Below are positions 19,770 through 30,281 of a stretch of DNA of 64,000 nucleotides, one piece after another. Under the pieces are notes generated by a model. The model was given only the letters and a program-made list of their open reading frames with translations. It ran no database searches and had not been told where the DNA came from. The translations under genes were made by a program, and so were the position numbers. The DNA comes from Bacteroides sp. (GTDB taxonomy: Bacteria; Bacteroidota; Bacteroidia; Bacteroidales; SM23-62), in NCBI GenBank assembly GCA_011053095.1, contig DRHS01000137.1, positions 1 through 64,000 of the forward strand, written 5' to 3'. Position 1 is the first letter of the stretch. Each line of letters opens with the position of its first letter.

Positions 19770-22568
19770 ATGAACAAGGAATTTTTTCTCATACTATTCT
19801 CAGTCTTTTTGTTTGTTGCAGTCAACACTATTTTCTATTTCCAGATATTAAACAAGCAGCTTGATTTTCAAACAGAATTACTTACAAGTCAGACCCAGAT
19901 TTGTGGTAATACTATAGAGCAGGAAGGGCAGAGATTTGAGAATGAATTAAACTCAATTCCATACCAGAACGATTTCACACGGCTTTTTACGGATGAGGAA
20001 ATCAAGCAGAGCGGATCTGTTAACCTGCAAAAGCTTTATACCGGATACAGCCAGCTTATTGATAAAATCACAGTATATGATAACTTCAATAATGTCTACA
20101 GCCTCATCCTGGATAATAAAAATAATTTCGTTTCCGATTATTACGAATCTCAACGGCAGGTGCCGCTTCAGGAAAGGGATCAACTGCTCGAAAACGATGG
20201 GAAATTCAAGTTAACAATACCCGGATTTGACGATAAGGGAGTCGTCCGTTCAAATATCCTTGTAGATCTGAACCATGAGCGTTTTGTGGATGCCGTCTTT
20301 GAAAGATACGCTCTGGAACATACGGTTTGGCAATGGATGGTTTCTGAGGACGGTGAACTTATTTCTTCTGCTGAAAATGTCCTCATAATACCCGACGCCG
20401 ACCTTAAACAAATTGGTGATAAGATAATGGAGATCGAAGAAGGATCCCTTGTCCATACCATTACCATTGATAGTATCTCAACTCGGGTAGTTTCGGTGTA
20501 TTATCCTGTTCGCCTGGTAAATCGGGACATGGGAATAGTTTTTTCTATAAAGACTGATCTTTTTCTCCAGTCTATCTTAATGAAGATAGTTATCATTAGT
20601 GTCTGCAGTCTTTTACTGCTGGTGATATTATTGTACATCCACTTCCGTGCAACCAATGTCCAGACAAAAAAAATTAAAGCCCATAAATACTCTGAAGATT
20701 CTCTTTTCAATACTATTGAGAGTTTACCATTTGGTATTATTTTTCTAAATCCCGACGGAAGAATTCGTAGTATGAATCATGCAAGCAGGGCAATGTTGAT
20801 GGAAGAAGAAAAAGAAGATGCTGTCAGCTATTCTGAGCTTGGTCTCGATAATATTCCGGGCTCGGTGAATGGTTTGATATATGAAAGAACTTTCGGAGAT
20901 GGCATTCTTTTAATGGTTCGCAGGAAATCCGGTATAAGGCATATATACAAAATGGAATGGGAGGCTGTTGTTGGGGAAGACGACTCCAGAATAGTATTGC
21001 TTATAGATGTAAGTGAGCTGAACAGCCTCAGGAACCTGGAAAAAATTTCCGAACTGGCCAGGGTGGAGATGCTTGATAGTATGGCAAAAGAAATATCTGT
21101 TCCACTTGCACAGTTAAGAAAAATCATACCTGAAGGAAGGGATGAAGATCTTCAAAAATCCTTTACGCTGCTTTCAAACCTTATCAGTGCCACACTCGAT
21201 TTTGCAAGCAAGGAAGCTGCTGGTGTGGTAACAGAAGAAATTCCATTTTACCTAAGGTCGGAACTGGAACTTGCCCTTGAACCTTATCACCGCAATCACT
21301 CTTCAGTTAGTATTATTACCAAAGTCAGGAATGAGGTTCCGGACAAGCTGGTTGGCGATCCCTTCCGGCTCAGGCAGGCCATCAATTGTCTTGTTGATAA
21401 TGCATTGGAATTAACTGATGAGGGAAGAATCCTTATTAGCTGTGAAGTACTTGAACAGCGTGCCGGTCCTCTTAAACTAGAATTCCACGTTGAAGATACC
21501 GGCTCCGGATTGAATGAGGAACAAATTGAAGCCCTGATGAATGATCTGCACAGGGGAAAAATTAATCATATAGAAGAATCGAGTGGATTCAATAGAAGAT
21601 TGGCTATTGCCAGGCAGCATATAGAACTTATGAAGGGCCAGCTTTGGCTTGAATCTCCATCTACCATTTCAACAAGTCCGGACCATCCCGGAATAAAGTA
21701 CAGCTTTACCCTGGATATTTTCCCGGCGGAAAGTGTCAGGGAAAATCTGGTTTTCAATGAAATTGGTCGATTTGAAGATATTGAATGCCTTGTTGTTTCA
21801 CAGGAAAAAGAAACAGAGACTGACCGGTTTAAGTTCCTGCTTGATACAGGACTGAAGCTTAAGTATCTTGTTTACCGTGAAGAAAATACCAATTCACTCT
21901 TTGAGTTAATCGCTGAGAAATCTGCTTCTCTTCAAATGCTTATTCTGATGAATTCTGCCACACAGGATGGCTTCAGTATAGCTGGACAGATTATCCGAAA
22001 GGAGCTTAATGATAATCTCATTCTGATCCTTCTCAATTCTGAACACAGACAGGATCATTACTCAATTTCAATGGGTGCAGGAATCGACTATTACCTTGAA
22101 GATCCCTTTGACCCCTACCTTTTTGCTGAGATATTTTCCAAACACTTTCCGGGTCTGGATAAAGGAGAACTTGACAAGATACCTCGAACTGAAAATATAA
22201 ATCCCAGGATCTCTGTTCTACTTGCAGAAGATAATCTGTTTAACCGGAAGCTTATACAGGGTTTGTTTAAAAGGCTTGGACTTGATATAGACCTGGCTGA
22301 GAATGGCGCACAGGCAGTTCAACGGGTCAGGGATAAACATTTCGATATTATTTTTATGGATCTTCTTATGCCTGAAATGGATGGAGTTCAGGCTGCAATT
22401 GAAATACGTAAACATGGCTTCAAAGCTCCGATTATTGCTTTGACAGCTGTTGAGAATGAGGATGCCCGAAAATCCGCCATGAAAGCCGGCTTTGACGATT
22501 ACCTTATTAAGCCCGCCGCTGAGGATTCCATTCGGAAAATTCTATTGAAAATTATTCCAAAATCCTGA
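19770..22568 (+). CDS. Hybrid sensor kinase-like protein with degenerate HisKA, HATPase_c, degenerate receiver and intact receiver
   Basis: N- and C-flanked periplasmic sensor, PAS-like region, HATPase N box NCLVDNALEL and G1 VEDTGSGL, terminal REC LLAEDNLFNRKLI..IIFMDLLMPEMDG..ALTA..KPA. Confidence 0.85.
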   Translation: MNKEFFLILFSVFLFVAVNTIFYFQILNKQLDFQTELLTSQTQICGNTIEQEGQRFENELNSIPYQNDFTRLFTDEEIKQSGSVNLQKLYTGYSQLIDKITVYDNFNNVYSLILDNKNNFVSDYYESQRQVPLQERDQLLENDGKFKLTIPGFDDKGVVRSNILVDLNHERFVDAVFERYALEHTVWQWMVSEDGELISSAENVLIIPDADLKQIGDKIMEIEEGSLVHTITIDSISTRVVSVYYPVRLVNRDMGIVFSIKTDLFLQSILMKIVIISVCSLLLLVILLYIHFRATNVQTKKIKAHKYSEDSLFNTIESLPFGIIFLNPDGRIRSMNHASRAMLMEEEKEDAVSYSELGLDNIPGSVNGLIYERTFGDGILLMVRRKSGIRHIYKMEWEAVVGEDDSRIVLLIDVSELNSLRNLEKISELARVEMLDSMAKEISVPLAQLRKIIPEGRDEDLQKSFTLLSNLISATLDFASKEAAGVVTEEIPFYLRSELELALEPYHRNHSSVSIITKVRNEVPDKLVGDPFRLRQAINCLVDNALELTDEGRILISCEVLEQRAGPLKLEFHVEDTGSGLNEEQIEALMNDLHRGKINHIEESSGFNRRLAIARQHIELMKGQLWLESPSTISTSPDHPGIKYSFTLDIFPAESVRENLVFNEIGRFEDIECLVVSQEKETETDRFKFLLDTGLKLKYLVYREENTNSLFELIAEKSASLQMLILMNSATQDGFSIAGQIIRKELNDNLILILLNSEHRQDHYSISMGAGIDYYLEDPFDPYLFAEIFSKHFPGLDKGELDKIPRTENINPRISVLLAEDNLFNRKLIQGLFKRLGLDIDLAENGAQAVQRVRDKHFDIIFMDLLMPEMDGVQAAIEIRKHGFKAPIIALTAVENEDARKSAMKAGFDDYLIKPAAEDSIRKILLKIIPKS

Positions 22569-22587
22569 CATCCAATACCCGAAACCT

Positions 22588-23628
22588 ATGGAGAAGGGAT
22601 TGGACATACTTGCTTTTCTGAAATACTCAGAGACCCTCCCGATAATCGATGTAAGAACTCCTTCAGAATACATGCAGGGTCATATCCCTTCGGCATATAA
22701 CATACCGCTGTTCTCAGATGAGGAAAGGAAAAGAGTAGGCACCATATACAAGCAAAAGGGTCAAAGGGAGGCTGTTGTTAAGGGACTGGAGTATGCCGGT
22801 CCCAAAATGAAAAAGCTTGCGCTTCAGGCTTCCGGTATTGCAATTGATCAGAAATTATTAGTGCATTGCTGGAGGGGTGGCATGCGAAGCGACAGTATGG
22901 CATGGTTGTTTAAGACTGTGGGACTCGAAAGCATGGTCCTGGAGGGAGGTTATAAAACATTTCGCCGCCATGTTCTTCCCAGCCTGGATAAAGACTTCTC
23001 GTTTGTTGTTATCGGGGGATTTACCGGATCCGGTAAAACGGATGTATTGTTGACACTAAAAAATATGGGCGAACAGGTCCTTGACCTGGAAGGAATGGCG
23101 AATCATAAGGGCTCGGCCTTTGGATCCCTTGGGGAAAAATCACAGGGTACTAACGAACAGTTTGAAAATGATATATTCACGGCTCTCAACGGGCTGGATA
23201 AGAACCGTATAATCTGGATAGAGGATGAAAGCAGAACGATTGGCAGAAATTCACTTCCGGGTGGGATTTATCGTAATATTCGTTCATCTCCACTTATTTT
23301 TCTCGATGTCACACCAAAAGACCGTGTGGATCGCCTGGTAAGAGATTATGCCGGTTTCTCAAAAGAAGATCTCAGTGCATCTGTTCAGAAAATTAGTCCC
23401 AGGCTCGGTGATCAGACTGCAAGGCTTGCAATCAAAGGGATTCAGGAGGGTAACTATCAGAAAACCGTTGAGCTCGTCCTCCATTATTACGATAAGACTT
23501 ACAGATACGGACTTGGAAAAAGAGAGCCTGACCTTGTCTTCAACCTTCCCCTGAAAGATGATATATCACTCCCAGATAAGGCTGGTCTTATCCTTGAGTT
23601 TGTTAAGCAAAACCGTATATTTGTGTAA
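22588..23628 (+). CDS. mnmH: tRNA 2-selenouridine(34) synthase
   Basis: Rhodanese domain with VHCWRGGMRSDSMAWL and P-loop GGFTGSGKTDVL. Confidence 0.92.
   Translation: MEKGLDILAFLKYSETLPIIDVRTPSEYMQGHIPSAYNIPLFSDEERKRVGTIYKQKGQREAVVKGLEYAGPKMKKLALQASGIAIDQKLLVHCWRGGMRSDSMAWLFKTVGLESMVLEGGYKTFRRHVLPSLDKDFSFVVIGGFTGSGKTDVLLTLKNMGEQVLDLEGMANHKGSAFGSLGEKSQGTNEQFENDIFTALNGLDKNRIIWIEDESRTIGRNSLPGGIYRNIRSSPLIFLDVTPKDRVDRLVRDYAGFSKEDLSASVQKISPRLGDQTARLAIKGIQEGNYQKTVELVLHYYDKTYRYGLGKREPDLVFNLPLKDDISLPDKAGLILEFVKQNRIFV
23616..23623 (+). promoter_or_regulatory. Bacteroidetes-type -7 element TATATTTG overlapping the mnmH 3' end
   Basis: TAnnTTTG with an upstream TTG at 23594-23596 (19-nt spacer); next ATG at 23650. 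Confidence 0.5.
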
Positions 23629-23649
23629 TTACATTCAATTTCAACGACT

Positions 23650-24348
23650 ATGAACAAAACAATTGAAACCATGGGCTCCATTGCCAAGGTGGAGAAACTT
23701 GAGACACTCAATAATAATACTCTTGAGAATACCCTGGTGCTTGAGGAGATCGAACCGTTTCCGGGATATCATGGGGGCAATCTGCCAAGCGGCTATAATC
23801 CCACTGCAACTTATCTGGTCCTTAAGAAAAAGGTGTCAACGATCAGGATTATGCGGATAACACAGAATATCCACAAATACTTCAAGCCCGGGTTTGACGG
23901 TTCGCCTGCGGAGATTTGCATTAATAATGACATTTTTACCTGTATTCGACTTCGTAATTTTAATAATTATGGAATCATCCCTGAGCTACAGAAGCATTAT
24001 ATGCATGAGGGACTCAAGTTTATGAAGAAAAAGAAAATTCATGGTGATGGTATCATCGAGATAAAAAAGCATTTTGAACTTGAAAAGCTTGGTGATGGTA
24101 TCTTTAAGGACCTGGAAGATCCCCTGATGTTCTATCTTGAGATTCCTGCACACCTTAACTGGTCTCTTTTCATTGAGATCACTACTTCAATAAAACACAA
24201 CCTTGATGATCTTAGCTTCGATGCTGCACTTGGTGCAATCTATATGAAAGAGATTACCGAGGTAGTTAGGATCTTTGCAAGGGATATGAGTATAGAAGAC
24301 CTTCAAAAGATAAGGCAGAAGTATAATGAAGAACTAAGAAAGTATTAA
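23650..24348 (+). CDS. Conserved-looking hypothetical protein
   Basis: 232-aa ORF with promoter-like element upstream and plausible composition; no domain recognised. Confidence 0.7.
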   Translation: MNKTIETMGSIAKVEKLETLNNNTLENTLVLEEIEPFPGYHGGNLPSGYNPTATYLVLKKKVSTIRIMRITQNIHKYFKPGFDGSPAEICINNDIFTCIRLRNFNNYGIIPELQKHYMHEGLKFMKKKKIHGDGIIEIKKHFELEKLGDGIFKDLEDPLMFYLEIPAHLNWSLFIEITTSIKHNLDDLSFDAALGAIYMKEITEVVRIFARDMSIEDLQKIRQKYNEELRKY

Positions 24349-25614
24349 TTATTGAAGTTTTACCTCACTGGCATCCACAACTTTATATAGTTTATCGGAA
24401 CGTCTGATTAAATCAGTGATCGGTATTGAAAAGCTTTCTCCCTTTTCTACCCGTTCTACTGTTTTATAATCAACCTGCATTTCATCAATCGTCCACTCAA
24501 TTACTCCTGTCGTGGGACCGGTAATCAATATCCGATCGCCTTTCTGAAGATGCCCGGATTCAACCAGGAACTCTGCAACACCAAGCTTGCTGAAATAGTT
24601 CATGCCCTTGCCGATGTAAATTTTCCGCTTTGTGGCGTTCGATCCGTACCCTTTGCTCCACTCCCCAAGCTCCTGCCCCAGATAGTTGCCGTCCCAGAAT
24701 CCGCGGTTGAATACAGAGGCCAGCCGTGAATTCCATCCCGACACCTTTTCTTCATCGAAACTGCCGTCTATGCAGGAATGTATTGATTCATTATAGCACT
24801 CTGTAACCGTTTTAACATATTCCGGGCTCCGGGCCCTGCCCTCAATCTTCATAACCGAAACCCCTGCACCGATGATCCTGTCCATATAGGAAATAGTGTT
24901 CAGGTCCTTTGGTGACATGATGTACTCCTGGTCTATTTCAAGTTCCTTTCCGGTCTCCTTTTCCGTGACAATATAGGATCGCCTGCATGCTTGCAGGCAT
25001 TCTCCGCGATTTGCAGAATGGCCATACTGATGAAGGCTTAAGTAACATTTACCCGATATGGCCATGCAAAGAGCCCCGTGAATAAATAACTCTATCCGTA
25101 TTAGTTCACCGGATGGACCATTTATCTCATCCTTGATTATTCCATTTGAAATTGCCGAGATCTGCTCAAGGTTAAGTTCCCTTGCAAGGACAACAACATC
25201 GGCATACCCGGAATAAAATTTAAGTGACTCTATATTGCTTATGTTCAGCTGGGTTGAGAGATGAATTTCCATTCCCTCCCCTCTTGCGATCTGGATTACA
25301 GACTGATCTGCCGCTATAATAGCAGATATGCCGGATTTTTTTGCCTGATAAACAATTTCTCTTACCAGTTCCAGCTCATTATTGTAGATTACGGAATTTA
25401 ATGTAAGGTAGGTTTTAATGTTATTTTCTTTCGCAATATCTGATACCTTAATAAGATCCTTTATGGTAAAATTATGAGATGACCTTGATCGCATATTCAG
25501 TTTTTCAACACCAAAATATACAGCATCCGCACTGCCCTGTATGGCAGCCTGTAGAGATTCGTAAGAACCGGCGGGGGCCATCAATTCGATATCCTTTCTC
25601 TGCATGGCCATCAA
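24349..25614 (-). CDS. Peptidase U32 family protein (TrhP/YegQ-like)
   Basis: ELMAPAGSYESLQAAIQGSADAVYFG, FIHGALCMAISGKCYLS, RGECLQACRRSY. Confidence 0.9.
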   Translation of the reverse strand: MMAMQRKDIELMAPAGSYESLQAAIQGSADAVYFGVEKLNMRSRSSHNFTIKDLIKVSDIAKENNIKTYLTLNSVIYNNELELVREIVYQAKKSGISAIIAADQSVIQIARGEGMEIHLSTQLNISNIESLKFYSGYADVVVLARELNLEQISAISNGIIKDEINGPSGELIRIELFIHGALCMAISGKCYLSLHQYGHSANRGECLQACRRSYIVTEKETGKELEIDQEYIMSPKDLNTISYMDRIIGAGVSVMKIEGRARSPEYVKTVTECYNESIHSCIDGSFDEEKVSGWNSRLASVFNRGFWDGNYLGQELGEWSKGYGSNATKRKIYIGKGMNYFSKLGVAEFLVESGHLQKGDRILITGPTTGVIEWTIDEMQVDYKTVERVEKGESFSIPITDLIRRSDKLYKVVDASEVKLQ

Positions 25615-25617
25615 GTA

Positions 25618-26772
25618 CTAAACTGATTTATTGAGGATAATCCGGATGATTGTGCTTTTTTCGGCTTCAGACTGCAGAACGAAAATTTTTCCTTTGTGAT
25701 AGATTTCTACAATCCTTTTTGCCAGGGAAAGACCGAGTCCCCATCCCCGCTGCTTGGTTGTATATCCAGGTTTAAATATCGTTTTTTGCCGATTCTTGGG
25801 AATGCCTTTACCTGTATCATCAAAATCAATAAACACCTGCTTTCCCTGATCCAGTAGTGATATTTTCAAGGTACCCTTCCCGTCCATTGCATCCACTGCA
25901 TTTTTACACAGATTCTCAACCACCCATTCGAAAAGGGATTTGTTAATTGGTACAATCATGTTGTCGGAATCTGCCTCCAGCGAAATGCTGACATTTTCAG
26001 AGGTCCTTGATATCATGTAATCCATCGAATCCCGGAGAACATCTCCTATTATCTCATCGCTGAGAATCGGTTTGGATCCGATCTTTGAAAATCTTTCCGT
26101 GATTTGCTCAAGCCGGCCAGCATCTTTCTCCAGCTCGCTTATAAGTTTTTTATCCGGGTGTTTTTCCTTCAATATCTCTACCCATCCTATCATTGACGAT
26201 GTCGGTGTGCCAAGCTGGTGGGCTGTTTCTTTGGAAAGGCCGACCCAGACCTGGTTTTGCTCAGCCTTGCGTGAGGTACTGAAGGCAAGATATGCAACCA
26301 GGACAAACAGCAGAATAACCCCGAGTTGGAAATAGGGGTAATACGTTAGTTTGGCAAGTAGTGTTGAGTTCCTGTAGTAAACATAATTAACAAGTCCCTC
26401 TCCAAGATCAACTTTGATGGGAAGATTCTCATCCTTCATTTTCTGCAATTGTCTCCGCACATAATCCGGGTTTTCCATTTTCAGGGAGTCCAGGTTTCTT
26501 TTTTCAATTATGTTCTCATCCTGGTCAACAAGAATTACAGGAATGGTTGTATTGTATTGAACAACATGTAGAGGAAATCCAAAATCCTGTCCGGTAATAC
26601 TTATATCAGCAAGCTGCCGGGTAGCTTCTGCCCATAATTCAACCTTTTTGTGTTCTTCTTGTGCCAGTAGCTTTACAAGGCTGTGTGTATAAAGCAGGGA
26701 GCCCATGCCAATGAGAGATGCAAAAAGGATCAGATAAAGCTTCCAGCGTTGTTTTCGGTAGTATATATCCAT
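25618..26772 (-). CDS. Sensor histidine kinase
   Basis: TM helices, H-box ETAHQLGTPTSSMIGWVEIL, HATPase N box ENLCKNAVDAMDGKG and DDTGKGIP. Confidence 0.88.
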   Translation of the reverse strand: MDIYYRKQRWKLYLILFASLIGMGSLLYTHSLVKLLAQEEHKKVELWAEATRQLADISITGQDFGFPLHVVQYNTTIPVILVDQDENIIEKRNLDSLKMENPDYVRRQLQKMKDENLPIKVDLGEGLVNYVYYRNSTLLAKLTYYPYFQLGVILLFVLVAYLAFSTSRKAEQNQVWVGLSKETAHQLGTPTSSMIGWVEILKEKHPDKKLISELEKDAGRLEQITERFSKIGSKPILSDEIIGDVLRDSMDYMISRTSENVSISLEADSDNMIVPINKSLFEWVVENLCKNAVDAMDGKGTLKISLLDQGKQVFIDFDDTGKGIPKNRQKTIFKPGYTTKQRGWGLGLSLAKRIVEIYHKGKIFVLQSEAEKSTIIRIILNKSV

Positions 26773-26778
26773 TTGCTT

Positions 26779-29424
26779 CTATTTATTCTTTTTTCTCTTC
26801 CTTTTCTTTGGTTCCGGGGGGATGGTATCCTCTTCGGGATCATCCTCATCCCATACAATGATAAACCTCTCTTTATCAGAATTATTGTTCTGCTTACTGT
26901 CTCTTAAGGAGGTACTGTCTTTCGATTCATCTCCTAGGGTTGAGTCTTTCCTGAACCATCCCAGTTCTTCATTCAGGAGCTTTTTTATTTCCTGCTTTTC
27001 ATCTTTCATCTGTTCCCGGACATTCTGCATAGCTCCCCTGCGATCATACCGGACATCTGTTCCTTCGGGTGTTCCTTCAATTATGAGATAGACATAAACC
27101 TGTCCCAGTCCATCGTCCTCGATTTCTCCAAATTCAGATTCCTTTTCCTGCAGTTTCAAAGATCTTTTTGATCGAAGCTCCGATAAAGCAATTTTCAATT
27201 TATAAGTGAAATTCTTATCAAAACTGTGAATACCGGAAGCTGTTATGTCAGCCGCTGTGGAAGAGATATCCATCTTGGGGATCACCACCTCTTGATTTCT
27301 GATAAATATCTCGTTTGTCAGGGTTGAAAATTTTATGCTCTCCAACTCTTCAATATCAATAAACCGGGAGAGTTTCATCATGGGTTCAAACCCGGAAAGC
27401 TCTCCATCCCGGATAACTACATCACATTCTGCAAGAATCGTATTTTTCCTTATCTGCATTTTTTCATCCAGTCCGGCAGAAAAATTCACCGTCCCCGTTA
27501 AAGATCCCTTCAGGTTGGAATCAACAATAAAATCCTGTCCAAAATTTTTAAACGACGAAAATGCTTCTGTAATATCCACAGATTTGATTTCAGACATGCT
27601 TTTAACTAGAAAGTGCATATCCCCCTGTTGTTCAAGAATGCCATGAGATTTAATTAGTCCCCCCATGGATAAAAGCTCAATATGATTTATGCTCAATCTT
27701 TTAGGTTTGTAGATCAGGTTCCCGGTAATTTGCCTGGCTTTGAATTCATTTATCTCAAGTTCATCAAACCAGAACCTGGTTTTCAGGTACAGGCGTTCAG
27801 GCAGGAAAACAGAATCCGACCTGTTAATCTTATCAGTCCTTGCTTTCATTGATCTGAGGTAATTCAGATCCATTCTCTCGGAATACAGATCAACATCCAT
27901 CCACAGATTACCGCCAGGGGTTAACAGGTATTCCAGAAAATTGTCAATTCTCCCGCTCATGCTAACCTGGCTGTTCTCCAATACACCACTAAGGTTGATA
28001 ACCTCAAGATGATCCGTGAATTCTACATACCCGGTAAAACTTTCAAAGTCCAGTGGCAAAGTTCTGAATTTCAACGAGACATTTTCAAGATGCAGGTCCG
28101 CATCGTATGTGTATTTCAGCAGGTCGGACTTTTTGAAATTTTTCGATAATGCCTGGTTTCCTTTTATGTTGAACTCTCCAAGAACCCTTCCCTGCAAAAC
28201 TTCAAAGATCGAATCCCGAGATATAAGTTTCTGTAAATCTGAAAGATCCAGGTCCGCTTTGACCTGATAGTTAAAGTCCGGCCGGACAAGATTAAAAACC
28301 GAGTAATCACCACCAATACGTGAGTTCCCTATTTTCATAGACATCCCATTCAATTGTATAAGTGTGGTCTGCGGACCCATTCCGATGCCGTTTGAATAGC
28401 TGCCCCTGGTTTTAATTTCTCTTACTTCTTCAGGAAAACCAGGAGAATTTATCCACCCATCCTTTAAAATGAAATCTGCATCAATCCAGGGCATTTGTGT
28501 AGCACTGACGGTCCCCTTTATTTTTCCGGTAAAATCAAGGTTGCCTCCAGCCCTAAGATTATCCGGGATCTTTCTGCTGCTAATAACAAGATGATGCAAT
28601 ATTGTCTCCATATCAAGCTGCTTTCCTTCAAAAACAAGGTCAAGGTCCAGCGGTGCGGGTCGCATCATCTTCCCTGAGAGAATTATATGTTGTCCGGCAA
28701 TAATCAAATTCCCCTCTGAAATGCGGATTGACCGGGGGTCAATGTTCAGGGAGGTATTGGCAGAGATTTTCTGTTCTTTAAGAAAAACTGTTCCCTCATT
28801 GCTGTAACTCATCAGTATACCATCGAGTCCTGCAGACATCGCAAAATCATCCCTTGAAAATTGTCCCCTGAAATAACTTTTTCTCAAACTTCCCCACAAG
28901 TCAATTTCAAGGGCTCTGTTATCGAATCGAAAAATTATGTCAGCCAGGTTCACATTGTCAAGTTCAAGCATAAAGTTCTTTTCACTTTCTACATCCTTGC
29001 GGTCCCATATCACATAATTCCCTTTACCCGCACGATCTATGAAAATGTTCAGCTGTCCTGATTGTATCTGTACTTCCCTTACCAGATACTGGTGCTTTAA
29101 TAATTTCAGAACATTAAACCGCAGAAAAAGGTGGCTTGCTGAAAGAAGGGTGTCGGTATTCCGTTCCGGGAAGACAGCTGTTTGAAAATCGGGGACAGAA
29201 GCGATGAACACATCTCTGAATTCAAGGGAGGCATCCGGGAATTTCCGGATAAAAGAAAGATTTACCTCCCCTACATTCACCTCTGCTCTTATCTGCCGGT
29301 TTAATCCATCAACAACATAACTGGTCAGTTCATCTTCAAATACCCTCACAAGTATGACGGATACCACAGTCAGTATTGCGAAAAATACTACAACGAAGAC
29401 AACTATTTTTCTGAATACCCTCAT
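26779..29424 (-). CDS. AsmA-like large membrane-associated protein
   Basis: N-terminal TM then INRQIRAEVNVGEVNLSFIRKFPDASLEFRDVFI; AsmA-type repetitive beta architecture. Confidence 0.8.
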   Translation of the reverse strand: MRVFRKIVVFVVVFFAILTVVSVILVRVFEDELTSYVVDGLNRQIRAEVNVGEVNLSFIRKFPDASLEFRDVFIASVPDFQTAVFPERNTDTLLSASHLFLRFNVLKLLKHQYLVREVQIQSGQLNIFIDRAGKGNYVIWDRKDVESEKNFMLELDNVNLADIIFRFDNRALEIDLWGSLRKSYFRGQFSRDDFAMSAGLDGILMSYSNEGTVFLKEQKISANTSLNIDPRSIRISEGNLIIAGQHIILSGKMMRPAPLDLDLVFEGKQLDMETILHHLVISSRKIPDNLRAGGNLDFTGKIKGTVSATQMPWIDADFILKDGWINSPGFPEEVREIKTRGSYSNGIGMGPQTTLIQLNGMSMKIGNSRIGGDYSVFNLVRPDFNYQVKADLDLSDLQKLISRDSIFEVLQGRVLGEFNIKGNQALSKNFKKSDLLKYTYDADLHLENVSLKFRTLPLDFESFTGYVEFTDHLEVINLSGVLENSQVSMSGRIDNFLEYLLTPGGNLWMDVDLYSERMDLNYLRSMKARTDKINRSDSVFLPERLYLKTRFWFDELEINEFKARQITGNLIYKPKRLSINHIELLSMGGLIKSHGILEQQGDMHFLVKSMSEIKSVDITEAFSSFKNFGQDFIVDSNLKGSLTGTVNFSAGLDEKMQIRKNTILAECDVVIRDGELSGFEPMMKLSRFIDIEELESIKFSTLTNEIFIRNQEVVIPKMDISSTAADITASGIHSFDKNFTYKLKIALSELRSKRSLKLQEKESEFGEIEDDGLGQVYVYLIIEGTPEGTDVRYDRRGAMQNVREQMKDEKQEIKKLLNEELGWFRKDSTLGDESKDSTSLRDSKQNNNSDKERFIIVWDEDDPEEDTIPPEPKKRKRKKNK

Positions 29425-29454
29425 CGGGAAATCTTTTAGCCCCGGAAGTGATTG

Positions 29455-30159
29455 CTACAACAGAAATGAAAAATCTGAGCCGGGTTGGAGTTCATAGGGA
29501 TCCATTTCCTTTTTAAAGATCCTGGCTGGTCTGGGACCGATTAATTCCATCGAGCCATTTTCCAACAGGAACATTGTCCCTTCCCTTAATCCCACAACAA
29601 ACATACCGGGATTGGCTTCAATGAATTCTTCAATTCGCATTTCCCTTGTCTCACCTGCATGCCCCTCCGGATTTGCGTCAAGGTAATGGGGATTTATCTG
29701 AAAAGGCACAAGATTCATGGTGTTAAAACTTCCGGGTTCAACAATGGGCATATCATTGGTGGTCTTTAAACTGGGACAGGCAACATTGCTCCCTGCGCTC
29801 CATCCGATGTAGGGGATTCCCTGAAGGACTCTGTTTCTGATCGCATCAATCAATCCATTATCCTGCATTAGTTTTACAAGCTGGAAGGTGTTTCCTCCAC
29901 CAACAATAACAGCACCTGCTTCCTCTACAGCCTTAACCGGATCGGAAACATCATTTACGGAGGTAATATCATGGCCGATTTCCTGAAAACGCGACCGTAC
30001 CCTGCCGGTATAATCATCAAAGGAAATTGTAACGCCCGCATAGGGAACAAAAACCGCATTTACCGGTTTCTCCCCAAGGAATGTTTTAATCTCCTGCAGT
30101 GGATGCTCCAGGTAGGTTTCTCCGGCATTTGTGCTGTTGCTAATAAGTAATAATCTCAT
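29455..30159 (-). CDS. pepE: Dipeptidase E (peptidase S51)
   Basis: IVGGGNTFQLVKLMQDNGL, PYIGWSAGSNVACPS, NPHYLDANPEGHAGETRE. Confidence 0.9.
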   Translation of the reverse strand: MRLLLISNSTNAGETYLEHPLQEIKTFLGEKPVNAVFVPYAGVTISFDDYTGRVRSRFQEIGHDITSVNDVSDPVKAVEEAGAVIVGGGNTFQLVKLMQDNGLIDAIRNRVLQGIPYIGWSAGSNVACPSLKTTNDMPIVEPGSFNTMNLVPFQINPHYLDANPEGHAGETREMRIEEFIEANPGMFVVGLREGTMFLLENGSMELIGPRPARIFKKEMDPYELQPGSDFSFLL

Positions 30160-30281
30160 GAGTTTATTTGTATAATTCCATCCAAAATTAGTAAAAGCAT
30201 TCGAGCAGGATATATAAAGATCTTAACATCCTGGCGGGAAGTTGAATGGGGGCCATGTAAAAGATATACAGAATACTCTGC

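Noticed and set aside
25618-26772. Non-canonical H-box AHQLGTPTSS in the second histidine kinase
   Set aside because: His is present and this variant is a common Bacteroidetes HisKA-type sequence; not unusual enough to report.
30160-30281. Possible small RNA in the gap between pepE and the ThiF-like gene
   Set aside because: No stable hairpin or terminator seen; likely just the pepE promoter region and 5' leader.
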